Origin: Himantopus leucocephalus
Taxonomy: Eukaryota > Chordata > Aves > Charadriiformes > Recurvirostridae
Assembly: GCA_003993805.1 (NCBI GenBank)
Contig: RSEF01000001.1
Location: 97,335,332-97,399,331, forward strand
Reading direction: 5' to 3'
Length of the DNA: 64,000 bases
The translations under genes and the position numbers were made by a program. The notes under the pieces are model-generated. The model was not told the origin of the DNA. It did not search any database and saw nothing but the letters and a program-made list of their open reading frames with translations. Every line of letters begins with the position of its first letter. Within the stretch, counting starts at the first letter, position 1. Of the stretch, positions 11,801 to 23,000 are shown piece after piece.

Positions 11801-14800
11801 TTCTCAAGCTCACTGATCAGGATTCAACTTGAGAAGCAATCTGTGTCCCCAGGGAAGGGAAATGCTGACTTTTCTTAAATGAAAGTAAACGATTTGGATT
11901 CCAGTAAGGGTAAAAGAGCAGCCTCTTATTTCTCTGCCAACATTACGCCTTGCAATCACATTTATATTGCATAGGGGAGGTCCTGACTAAGAAAAGACAG
12001 AAAAATCACACTCTTCTGGGAGCTGCAAAGAGAAAAATCCCTGATACATATAAGCAAGCAAGAAAACATGCAAATTCTTCTCAAACAAGTAAGAGGAGCT
12101 ACTTTTTGAAGCACACAGCCTGCTAAAGAAATGTTCCTGTGCTTTATTTTGGTATATGAGCCATGGGAGTTGATCTCTGGTAGCAGCATTGGAAGCTGCT
12201 ACTGCTGCCCTTGAGATGTGCCGGTGCCCGTTCAGCCTCAGGGTTGGTGCGTGACAGCCGCAGGGTGGTCTGGCCTTTTTCCACACTTGCTGCCTTGCCT
12301 TTCACACACTGTCTTGCTTTCTCCTTGCAGGAAAACGCTCCATCAGCGTGACGGCACTGACGTCTCCAGGGAACATTGGCCAGCGCGGCATCCTGGGCTG
12401 CACTTTTGAGCCCGACATCCGGATGGGCAGCATAGCGATCCGGTGGGCCAAGTCAGGAGTAGCCGGGCTGGTTCACGAGTTTAAAGGTGGGAAGGACCAC
12501 CTGCAAGAGCAAGACGCGTCATTTCAGGGCCGCACGGCGGTGTTCGCAGACCAGGTGATCGGTGGCAATGCTTCCCTGGAGCTGAGGGACGTGCAGCTCT
12601 CTGATGCCGGCACCTACCAGTGCTCCGTCACCACAGCCAGAGGGAGCGGAGTGGCAGTGCTGCAGTACAGGACGGGAGGTGAGGGGTACGAGGAAGAAAA
12701 TCCTGCTGCAAAATGCATGCTAACACGGCTCGGTTGGACCTAGCTGTGGTTATGCTGACGCTAGAGGCTGTGTGAGTGGCACCCGCTCGTCCGGCAGCCA
12801 CTGTCAGGCCCTGCACCCCTGACTATGACTGGGGTATTTTTTTTGGCTTTTACAGAGGTGTTTATGGCCTTACCCACTCTTTTGACATCCTCATTCCAGA
12901 AAAATTATTTTTTTAATGCTCTTGGTTTTCTTTTTTCTTCTATTTACCACATGTAGTCTACCAGCTACATAACTGACTACAAAGAGTCCGTAAGAATGGG
13001 AGTGGCTAACTGATCTTATAAAGATCCAGATTTTATACCTGTTTAAGATAAAATGATAGCTTTTTCTCTCTGGAATAAGATATATCTCCAGACAGGAGAA
13101 GTGCTGCATAGTAAAAATTGTAGCCTATTTCACACATTTTTTTCTGTTTTTCTAATGAATTCCGTTTTTAAAAATGACTATCAAAGCAACAAACTGCCCA
13201 CATCATAGTTATCTGAACTATTACATATTTGCAAGAGTTAACTGTTCACCTTGCTATGAGTCAACCTCAAAACACGCACAGACACATATGAATTTTCAGT
13301 TGTGGGTGCTTGATTCTTCTGAACCCTCTGGGCTTTCACCATCATTTTCACCACTGACACAAAGCAAGATGCTCCTACTGAACTCGGCAGCATTTCACTT
13401 GTTGACCTGTGGGTCTTTCTAATGAAATTGTGGTGAGTTACACTGAGTATACAATGAGGATAACATGAGCCTGCACATGTAGGTGGTCTTAGTGTTCCTC
13501 TGGCTGGCTTCCCTGAGGTCTCAGCGTATGCCCTGAACTTGGGGTTGGCACAGTAGAGTGAGTCCATGACCATCCAGGGAAAGCTTCTAAGGTAGCCAAG
13601 GGACTTGTTAGAAAGGAGGAAAAAAAGTCTTCATGGCTTTCCAAATGTTGGAGAATCAGTCCTCCAGGAGAGATCTGGAAACCACCAAGTCTTCGCGTTC
13701 TTCCAGCGAAACGACTTTGGCTGCAGTAACAAGTCACCTCCCAAACAATCGCCTTGTGTTGGAGATTGATGTATGAACCAATTCAGGGTCTCCTGGCAGA
13801 CTGCAGTCTTTGCACCCTCTCCCTCACCACTGTGACTGGTGTTGCTGCCTAAGAGCTCAAACTGGGAGAGGAAAAACTGTCAGACCTCTCCAAGTCAAGG
13901 AAATGCAGTTTTAGGACAGGTGACCACTTATGTGGTGAGGCCAGGTGTACCGGCAGCACAGGGGGTGCGTGTCATTTGTGCTTCAGGCCAGTCATAGCAG
14001 GACAGTAGTAACCAGCAGAGCTCTTGAATGAGACGGGCTGCTTTTCTGCAGGTCCAGTCTCCTCCTTTGGCCCAGCAGAGCCAAAGCACCAGGAGGTGGG
14101 CACCAGCTTCCGTGCAGAAGCTTGTGACAGATGTCTTGGAGATGCAGCCACTTCCCCATGTCACTCACGGGGAGCCCATCTTGGGACAGAAAGGCAATAT
14201 TAGAGTTGATGTCACAGGAACATCTGCCCAGGGTTGTTTCGCAGTTTCCCATTTCATACTGAAAGTGTGTTTTCTGCCCTGTTGTTATGTGAAACACCTC
14301 CCTAAGCAGTGAAAAAAGGGTGCTGGGCTCACAGGCCCCTTATCTTGCAGTGGCAAGGATGGAAGAGCTGCTTGGGACTACAGTGGGTAACAGCAAGGCC
14401 AGAGGGGTTTGGCTCATGTCTGATGCGTGCTTAAGTCCTGTGAGGACTCGGTCTTCTACCCTTCCTTGAAACCTTGTGAATCTGCCTGCTTTTGTGTTGC
14501 TTGATTCGATGTTTAAGGTAATCCACACAGAAAAAGCATTAGAGAGAACGGGTGAAATGCTGCATTAGGTTATATTTCCACTGAAATTGGTGAACTCTGC
14601 TCTCCTAAAAAGTAAATATACAGAGGTATGTTTTTCTAGGAAAGCAAGACTAACAAAGTTTTATTTGAGATGGCTGTGGCTTTAAAACACAGCTGAGTTT
14701 GCAATGGTCTTTAAACATTTCATTTAATCCAGGCATGTTGGCGTAAATCCTGCAGTTCAGGCCACACCTTAGTCTGCCCTCAGCCCCAGCAGGTGAAAAT

Positions 14801-16544
14801 GGAGCTTCTCTTGGCTGCAGCCCCATTTAGCGTGAGAGTCACATCACGAAGCGGTAGGTGTTGGTCAGGCTCCCTTCTCAGTCTGCAGAGAGAGTGAGTC
14901 ATCTTCCCCCCCTCTCTGATAACAGCAATCATTTTTGGTGTGCCTCTCCCTGCGGAGAGCAGCAGGTGCCTCCTTTCGGCAGAGGTGAGCGGAGCCGTGC
15001 CGGCTGCCATTCCTGCCCAGGGAAGCTGGGATTTGGCAGACACAGGCAGTCTCAGGCTGACCGGGTCCTGAGCCCAGTCTCCTCTGGGAGCTCGAGTGTC
15101 CAGGCGCTCCTGGGAAACGCTTGGTTTATGAGCCTGGGACCCAGCTCGTAACTGTTAAGCAGAATTACTCAAAGACACTAAAGCTGTGCCATGACCTCAG
15201 CAGATCTTGTCAAACTGGACTGCCTTGTCCCAGGAGTCTTTAGATACGTCGTAGCCATCCCCCTGTAGCCCAACCTGTACAGACCTCTGTCAGAGCCTCT
15301 GTGTTCGGTTTGGCTCCATGTGGTGCTGCAATGCTAAGCAGCGAGTACCCCAGAAATACCTGGGACCGACCGGCAGATGCAGTTGGGTGTTTCGTGCCCA
15401 GTTCCTAGACATTTGCCTTTTTCTGACTCTCTTCCCTTTTTCCCTCCTAAAGCCTTCAGCACCCCCAAGGTCCACGTGGAGAACAGCAGCAGTGGGGACA
15501 CGTTGCAGTGCGAGGCACCGCGCTGGTTCCCACCACCCGCCGTGCGCTGGACAGCCTACAGCGACGCCGGGGAGTACCTACCTCACGTTGCCAACACCAG
15601 CTACGAGCTGAACGCTGAAAACATCACTGTGAAAGTGGTTTCCTTTCTGCACAACATTACCGCTAACGCCACCTACACCTGCGTGATTGAAAACAACATT
15701 GCCAAGGCTACAGGCAACATCAAAGTGACAGGTAGGGTTTAACGCTACCCAGAGAGCACAGGCATGGGGGACAAGAGGGTTTAAACAGTGCACCTCTGTG
15801 TGTCGGGGGGCTCCGACAGCACCCACGTCGGTCAAGGAAGGGACTGAAATTCATGGTTAATCCAAGCCTCTCTCTCTGTCCCCGGGATGAAGGAAAGGGT
15901 CTGTGTTTGGTCCTGCTATTTCAGGTGTTTTACACGGTAACAATTGCTCCCTTTGCACAGGGACAGAACTGCCAGGGAACAGGAAGGAAGGACACACTTC
16001 ATAAGAATATATTCCTTTGAATGTTAACCAAAAATAAACCAACCAACCAAAACCCCCCAACTTCTGACACTTTCTTTAACCAGTTCAGCTCAGATCCCTT
16101 TTGTGTACCAAACCAGCATGCCCCTTTAGCTGTTACTAAAGACAATCCCTCTGACTCCAGCCCACCCCCTTTATTTAAAAAGCCACCTTATTCACAGGCA
16201 AGCAAACTTTCCAAAGAGCCTGGATAGCTTTTCCTGTTCTACGTGAGAAGGGTCATAGCTCTCCTACAGCGAGTCCTTTGTAGCAGTGGGTCTCCAGCAC
16301 AAGATACAGGGTCTGTCTTTATCAATATTCAGAAAAATGGGGAGGAATAAATAAACACGCTCATTTTGCCTTCCCTGCTGTGTTCTCCATTCTGGTAGAC
16401 TCTCACTATTCTCCTGCTCCAGATTTCAGCATTACAAGGGGGACCAACTTGCAGCTGGTGAACCTGAACACAGAGTCAGTGTCCTCCTCCCTTCCAGCCT
16501 GTCACTGGATGCTTCTGCTTCCCCTGTATCTGCTGTCAATATAA
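5839..16544 (+). CDS. VTCN1: VTCN1 (B7-H4), V-set domain-containing T-cell activation inhibitor 1; 5 coding exons
   Basis: Coding exons 5839-5870, 10759-10823, 12331-12678, 15453-15731 and 16423-16544 join in consistent phase (2,1,1,1) to 281 codons plus TAA; the human protein is 282 aa. The product is a B7-family surface ligand on antigen-presenting and epithelial cells that inhibits T-cell activation. It has an N-terminal hydrophobic leader (about residues 8-30), an Ig V-set domain (about 36-146, cysteines 56 and 130) and an Ig C-set domain (about 152-240, cysteines 168 and 225). Several N-glycosylation sequons are present (for example N159, N216, N220), and the short hydrophobic C-terminus fits a GPI-anchor signal or minimal membrane tail. 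Signature stretches shared with mammalian B7-H4 include FEPDI, GLVHEFKGGKD, RGRTAVFADQV-like FQGRTAVFADQV and CEAPRWFP. All introns are GT-AG. The gene is tail to tail with CTC1. I see no disruption. Confidence 0.96.
10759..10823 (+). CDS. VTCN1: VTCN1 coding exon 2 (hydrophobic leader)
   Basis: Preceded by a TTTTTTCTCCAAATAG acceptor and followed by GTATGTG. It encodes residues 11-32, a strongly hydrophobic Ile/Val-rich segment (TTIIIILAVVIALIIGFG) very like the human leader. Intron 1 is 4.9 kb. Confidence 0.92.
11122..11158 (+). repeat. CA-rich microsatellite in VTCN1 intron 2
   Basis: Imperfect (CA)n with interspersed CG and TG steps. It lies 0.3 kb after coding exon 2. Confidence 0.8.
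11369..11400 (+). repeat. (TTTG)n microsatellite in VTCN1 intron 2
   Basis: About six TTTG units ending in a T run. It makes an apparent poly-Phe/Leu/Val open-frame end that is not coding. Confidence 0.85.
12331..12678 (+). CDS. VTCN1: VTCN1 coding exon 3 (Ig V-set domain)
   Basis: Residues 33-148. It contains the whole V-set fold: B-strand Cys56 in LGCTFEPD, the FADQV segment, a glycosylation sequon at NAS, and the F-strand D-A-G-T-Y-Q-C motif with Cys130. Acceptor TCCTTGCAG, donor GTGAGG. This is the receptor-facing domain. Confidence 0.96.
15453..15731 (+). CDS. VTCN1: VTCN1 coding exon 4 (Ig C-set domain)
   Basis: Residues 149-241. The C-set fold has Cys168 (QCEAPRWFP) and Cys225 (TYTCVIEN), with sequons at N159, N216, N220 and others. 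Acceptor TCCTAAAG, donor GTAGGG. Intron 3 is 2.8 kb. Confidence 0.96.
16423..16544 (+). CDS. VTCN1: VTCN1 coding exon 5 (membrane-proximal stalk and C-terminal tail)
   Basis: Residues 242-281 and the TAA stop. A polar stalk (TNLQLVNLNTES) matches the human position of SHLQLLNS, then a short hydrophobic end (WMLLLPLYLLSI) with no cytoplasmic residues after it. Acceptor is TGCTCCAG. The exon was found by phase and resemblance, not by length. Confidence 0.88.
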
Positions 16545-17037
16545 AGCCACTATAAAACAGGCAGAAACGCTGCTGGACCTGGAGGTAAGCTTGGAAGGGG
16601 AAACTCATAAGCATATATGCTCGGTATAAGTGTATGTAGACCCTCTTGCTGAGTTTTCCTACAGCAGCAGACTTATCTCAAGCCTGTCAGAATGGAAGGA
16701 CATGTCTTTGCTCTGCACCCGTCCTTTCTCCATCCCCAGCTTTAGGTGGGATGCATGGCTTGGCCCTCCCACAGGCTCCCTCCTGGCTTCTCCCATCACT
16801 TTCTGCAGCTTTAGAGATTCTTCTTTCACACCGTTGACTGTCATCTCTTACTAATCCCCTTGTTCCCATTTCCTTCCCTCCTCAACCTTCTCTCTGACCC
16901 GAAAGGTAGACATCTTGCTTGCTGCTCTGCACAGCCTCTGAACCTTGGCTACAGTTCATGGTTGCAAGGCAGTGTGGACTTTTTCCTCTCCCTCCCCATG
17001 AGGCCTGCTGCAGCACAGGCCTTTCTTGCACCCGCTT

Positions 17038-17400
17038 TGCCATGGGCAGAGACACCTCCCACTAGACCAGGTTGCTCAAAGGCCCATCCAGCCTGGCCTT
17101 GAACACCTCCAGGGATGGAACCTTCACAACTTCTCTAGGCAACCTGTTCCAGTGCCTCACCACCCTTAAAGTGAAAAATCTCTTCCTAATCTGATCTAAA
17201 TCTACCTTCTTCGTTTGAAGCCATTCCCCCTCGTCCTATCACTACACACCCTTGTGAAAAGTCCTTCCCCAGCTCTCCTGTAGGCCCCCTTTAGGTACTG
17301 GAAGGCCACAATAAGGTCTCCCTGGAGCCTTCTCTTCTCCAGGCTGAACAACCCCAACTCTCAGCCTGTCCTCATAGGAGAGGTGCTCCAGCCCAGAATA
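17038..17400 (-). mobile_element. CR1 LINE fragment, minus orientation
   Basis: The minus strand reads as the typical CR1 3' region: CTATGAGGACAGGCTGAGAG, a CAGCCTGGAGAAG segment, CTGGAACAGGTTGCC, TCCATCCCTGGAGGTGTTCA and GGGAGGTGTC. It ends before the terminal GGTCCCTTCCAAC block, so it is truncated at both ends. It sits in the VTCN1 3' UTR or just downstream. Confidence 0.93.
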
Positions 17401-17763
17401 AGGAGGACCGTAGCCAGCCAAAACACAGGACAACTGCCTTTAGTATTCATCAGCTTTGACTTTGGGTGGCAGGCTCTAGAGGTAAGCTGGTGATGAAGTG
17501 GAGAGCTACAGAAAATCAGCTAAAAGGAACATCTCTGTCTTTCAACACAGAACAGTTACACAGCTCCCCTGACGGCAGGACACACTTCATGCTTTCCTCC
17601 CTCTTGGGCTGAAAACTTTAAGAGCTCCTTCCAGTTCCAGAGCATGTAGTAGTGCAGACATGAAGCCAGCTGATTTCTCTCTTGTATTATTCTTACCCAT
17701 GCCAACAACAGGATCCTTTGTTTGGCTTCAGAGAGTGAGGAATGCGATAAGGAGAGTTCCATA

Positions 17764-17769
17764 AATAAA
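17764..17769 (+). terminator. VTCN1: Candidate VTCN1 polyadenylation signal
   Basis: AATAAA 1.2 kb after the stop codon. Further copies at 17993-17998 and 18002-18007 are equally possible. If any is used, the CR1 fragment is within the VTCN1 3' UTR. Confidence 0.3.
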
Positions 17770-18569
17770 GGAAAAACTCTGATCACAGGAACGAGGTGTG
17801 TTCTCTTGTCTGAAGTAACCCAGGGACCAGAACTCTGATCATGGGCAGAAGTTCAGAGACAAACAGGAAAAGGGTTTCCTGCAATACATCTGAGAACCGG
17901 TCCTTCAAACTCAGAGTACTAAACCCAAGCAAATCTTAATTCCCCCTTAACAGATTTGTCTGCCTCATGTCTTGTGATTCTTTGAATGTACTAATAAAAC
18001 TAATAAAATAATAGTAAGAGCGCCAGTTAATCTATTCGGTCTTCTCAGAAGACTATAATCAAACTCCCCTTCTGAAAAAGATGTTGTGAATGGTAAAACA
18101 GTGATGGGTCAGAAAATAGCTAACGGGCTTGGAATAAGTGTTAGGTCTTCAACCTGGCAAAGGCAAACAGCGTGGCTGAAGTCCTATATGAGCACCGATG
18201 ATTGCATTTGCGATGACGTGAAATACAAGAGGAACAGGCAAGTAGTTAAGTGTGGCAGCAGACAGAAGACTAACATACATAATTAGGGGGAAGAGAGGGT
18301 GACTAGTAAGATACTACTGGAAAGTTCACATTCAGAAGTAAACACAGTTGTTAAACATAGATATAACTATAGAGACTAATTTGCCTTTTTTTGTTTTTAA
18401 GTAAGTCTCTGTTATCTGGCATTTCCTATCTATTTCTGTGGCACTGTCTGTTACTATGTTATTCATATTACAGAACTACTTTCAGTTGCACTTTTTAATC
18501 AGATTTTGATCTCTTCATCTTACATCACTTACAGTCAACATTTTCTCAGGCTGAGATAGTTTGCTTTTC

Positions 18570-18605
18570 GTTTTTTTTTTTTGTTTGTTTGTTTGTTTTG
18601 TTTTC
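18570..18605 (+). repeat. T-run and (TTTG)n tract
   Basis: Thirteen or so T followed by TTTG units. Simple low-complexity sequence between VTCN1 and CTC1. Confidence 0.8.
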
Positions 18606-19604
18606 TTGGGGGAGGGTGGGGAGTAAGTTTTAGCAAAATCTCTACCATTTTCCAGAAAACACCTACAGAAAAAAAGACTGTCACAGCAAAACTTGTGCAG
18701 ACCTTTGCTTTAAGCTGTTTTGGCAACCTCTTTTAGGGTGGAGACTCAGAACTTTGTTGAATGGTGGCATCTGTCAGGTCTTGTGCCACTCATCCTTTGG
18801 TCTTAGGAGTGGCCAGCAGGCCTCGAGAGGGAAAATAGTTTACATATAAACCCACCCACTGAAGTTTAATATAAAGCTCAAACTAAGGGGGAGGGGCAGG
18901 GGGGGAAGCACTGAACAAACCAACCCCAGAACAGAGCAGCTGTTCAAACATGCCATCAGCACTACACACGGAATAAGGCGGGGAAGTAACTGTGTGTGGA
19001 ATTTACTAACTTATAGCACAAGGAGGAGGATCTGGATGTTATTTTGCCAAAAGCAAGTGCAGAACACTTGGTCACCACTGCAAGCGGACAGGAGAGCAAT
19101 CTTTTCAAGTGGTGATCTCCCACATGTTGTACTGGTTAGTCTGCTGTGCCACCACGGATACTGGCACGTGCCATTGCAGTCATCCTCTTCCTAATGGGGA
19201 ACAGATGGGCAAGCCTGTAGCATGTTGTCAGTTTGTATCACAGCTCACTGCCTTCGTCTTGTTACCAGCCCCACGTAAGGTTCAGGCCACTGTTTAAGCT
19301 GCAAAACAGTGCCCGTATAGTCCTGTGATTTAGTACCATGATGTAGTATCCAAACAGCAACTTATTCACTTCCCTTCTCTTCTTGGAGGAAGGAAATACT
19401 TTAAAAACATCCTTTTAATAATTTCAATTGGGTTAAGAAGACTATCCCTTGTGGCAACTGTACAGTTTTGTATGAAGACAGTGACTGATCTGCAAAATGC
19501 CTGGATCTGGCTCATAAACCAAGGATCTAAGTTCTGCTTCATTCCCCATGTAGCAAGTAAACCCTAAAGTAGATACAGTGTTATTTAAACTGTATTTTAA
19601 TAGC

Positions 19605-19610
19605 TTTATT
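19605..19610 (-). terminator. CTC1: CTC1 polyadenylation signal
   Basis: TTTATT on the plus strand is AATAAA on the CTC1 strand, 262 nt after the CTC1 stop codon. It is the first canonical hexamer downstream of the stop that I found. Confidence 0.6.
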
Positions 19611-19872
19611 TAGTAGATACTACCACATAAAACACACACAGTGTGTGCCCTAGGCCCAAAGTATTGAACATCTCTCCTCCAAAACATTGCTCAGTATCGC
19701 TGCTGGCAAAGGTCCAGAATCACCATTCAGGAATTCCACATGTCACAGCAGCTTCTTGGTTGTACCCTTCACCCTGTGCTCACAGGCCCGTGCTTCCACT
19801 GGAAAGGAGGTTAAAAAAACCCTCCCAATCCCCGTAGGTATTTCCATAGTTCCTCTCCCACTGGGAGAGATG

Positions 19873-20051
19873 CTAAGCAGTGGCTCCCGCTTGGCAGTGA
19901 CTAGATGTCCTCCTAATCCTCTCGCTGTTCAGATAGCTTAAGGCGCCTTTTTCCACTTCCTCCACGTTCAGGCACAGCAGGTTTGGCCGAGGTCCCACTT
20001 GCGACACGAACTCCACTTCACCGCACCGAAAATTTCTCAGCTGCAGTGGTC
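19873..20051 (-). CDS. CTC1: CTC1 coding exon 24 and stop
   Basis: Residues 1228-1286: PLQLRNFRCGEVEF and PRPNLLCLNVEE. The C-terminal tail after that is about 15-20 residues longer than in human and unconserved. TAG stop at 19873-19875. Confidence 0.93.
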
Positions 20052-23000
20052 CTGTAGGGGAAAGATACAACCTGTAACAACTCCGTACAGGGCTCCTGCT
20101 CTGTTCTAGCACACAGCTGTAGAAGTTGCTGGGGGAGGGAAGGCTGTGCAGCAGCTGCTTGGCATCTGTTAAACTTCAAAGGACAGCACAATTAATGAAT
20201 CCAGGATGTAGGCAGATGAATGCATTTGGCCAGCATCCCTCCAACTGGGAGGAAACAGACAATTTACACTGTGAAATGCTGTGAACTATGCGCTGCTCAC
20301 ATCGTGATAAAAGATATAAAGCTCAGTGCAGCAGCTATCAGCAACCTGGCCTTACAGACAGTGTCACATGATAGCCAAAAGACAATGTTTCCACAGCAGG
20401 GCATCCTCTGGTGAGCTTAGCGTATCAACCCCTGCAGCACCTGGACTCATACTCAAGCGCTAGTGTTAGTGCAAGCAGCTAAGAAGAATGTGCCCTTAAT
20501 ACAGCAACTGCACAGTTGTGGCAGCATGAGCTCAGACATCAGCACCCATGAATTCCAAACTCCTCAGTGCTCTAAACTCTGTAGCTATGGTGAGGAGTTT
20601 CAGGCCTAGTTTTGACTCTACCTGCTGTCCTGTCTAAAGTCAAAACCCACTTGATTTGAGAGGTCTGCGCCATAACTGGCTGGCCAGAACCCCATTCTGT
20701 CCAAGGACTAGGAACCTTGCTCTAAAACAGACAAGGTTTTGTGTGTAAGAGGTACCCCACAGAAATAAACCTGTACCTTAAGATCGGGGATGGGAGGGCA
20801 AAAAGGGAATACTAATAAAACACGTTCTCTCCCACCACCACTACCACACACACGCAGAACCCCCACCTCCTCCCTTACTGACACCTCAGAACAATTACTA
20901 TTCTGGTTGTTTAGCTGACATATTTTCCTGGAACTATATATCAAAGTTGAATGGAGAAGCTCCAAGTTGTTCACCACAACTACAAGGACAATTCAATACT
21001 ATTTTTATGCTCTGTGTAAAGCAGAAAAATTAATGTATAGTATTGTTGTATATAGTAACTTTTATAGTATTACTTCTGTATTTTTGTAACCCTGGTTCTG
21101 CTAAGACACATCCTAGCTCTACACTACAGAATTCACAATTCCATGGAAATCCTCCAAAGATCTTGCTTTGTGGGCAGTGAAGGCTCTCCTTCCCCAGCCT
21201 GCTGAGACGGCTCCTCCCATCCTTCCCACACTAAATATTACAAAAGCCAACAGCGCCTGCTTACCAGGCTGCAGGATCTTGGAGGGCTTCCTGTCTAGGC
21301 TGAAATCCAGCAGGATAGGGCGACAGATGAGGGGACTCCTGCAAAGGCTCCTTAGGTAGCAAGCAACGAAATCCTCAGGTTCCTCTACACACTGAGGAAG
21401 GAAGGGTTGTGTTGCCAGTGAATGTGCAGAGGGAGGCAGGGAGCCACTGGAAAACCCTCAGCAAAGGGAAATCCAGTTCAGTTGAGGCTCGAGCCCAGGC
21501 AATTGCTACCAGAATAACCCACTCACCCCCATGCCAGTAGCTTCCCCATGCTGAATGGACACTATGCCTCTGCTCTGCACACAGTTCTGCAGAGCTTCCC
21601 ACTCGAGGAGGCTCAGGCCCAGCATTGCTGCCACGTGCTGGTTCCTGCACAGCACAATAGCTTCACCTGTCCCGTCCTCCACCAGCACCCTATGGAGACA
21701 GTAGGCAGACTAAGATGCAGAAGAAGGTCAGGACAACGCCTGCCTCCCTCACAAGGGTCACGTCCCAGACAATGGATCTCAGTAAAGACAGAGGGAGGTT
21801 TGTTCGCATCTGGGAAGACATGACAACTTTAACTTCTGTCCTTGCTATTCTGTCCACATCCCATCCTTGATCTGATTTTCCCCTCCCCTCTGTGGTGTAA
21901 TTTGTTCCCTCCTACCCACCTCTTTCCATACCCAATCTTTACAGCGCTTACCGTGCACTGGCTTGCCTCACTCCTGTGTGTGATGGACATGGTGGACTGT
22001 GTCGGGTGCACCTCCCCTGAAGGAAGAGTAAAGCTACAGCTACATACAGGTGGGCATAAGAGAGAGAAGGGGAGGGGCCACTGCTTCTTTTAACTCTCCC
22101 CTAATTAAGTATGCAAAGGATTAAAGAAATTCACTGCATTTCAAATTAGTGCCTTGGGAAAAGTTTGCATGGGCAGAAAAATGACCTGCTGCAAGGTGCT
22201 GAACCCCAACAGCAGTGAACATGGGAAAAGCAGAGCATTAACAGAGTAGGGTTGTCCCCCGTATGTCCTTGCTTCATTCCCAGTCCTAGCTGTCAGACTG
22301 CCTGATAGCAGACAGGCACTTCTAACCAGTTGTCATTTTGGTCCCTTTCTAATAAGCAACTCCTTTTCAGACACTGGAAAAAGAGGTTTTGGAATTGGGA
22401 TAGGAACTCTTACTTCCTCTACATGGTAGCAGAGGATGCGTCAGAGTAGAAACTCTGCAAGGCTCCTCACAAATTATCTCTGTGGAAGCTTGAATACCTC
22501 TTTGAAGACGCTGCTGCAAAGCGAGCAAACCCATTGCAGGGACAGAGTCAGTACACAGGACAACTGGCATAAAATCCGTGCCTGGGGCAGGTGTTGCAGG
22601 TGAGGTTGCAAGTTGGATAGAAACACTAACGAGGGGGATGAGGCTTCTCCTGCAGGACTAGAAGAAATAGGAATGTGAGAAGCTTGGAACACGGAAACCT
22701 TTCTTGGGACACTGTAAAGTGGGAAGAGACCCTGGACTCACCTTGAAGGAAAAGGTGGGTGAGAAGCTGGCAGAGATATGACGCTTACACAGCTGGAGGC
22801 AATGTATGTGCAATAAACATTATGAAATCTGCAATATGAAAGAGCAGATGTCAGAAAGAGCTCAGAGAAACCAAACCACTCAGTTTTCTTGGCATGGCTG
22901 GCTTGGCCTTCATCTGTAACATGGTAGGAAAATAATCTGTCGCAAGGGATTGGGAGACACGAAGGCATGGGCAAGGGATGAGGAAAGTCCAGGAGAGGAA

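Larger units (their letters stand above)
16545..19604 (+). other. VTCN1 3' flank and VTCN1-CTC1 intergenic DNA
   Basis: The region after the VTCN1 stop includes its 3' UTR, a CR1 fragment (17038-17400), several AATAAA hexamers (17764, 17993, 18002), a T/TTTG tract (18570-18605) and then sequence leading to the convergent CTC1 polyadenylation signal. No further exon was recognised. Where the VTCN1 transcript ends is not decided by the sequence. Confidence 0.5.
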
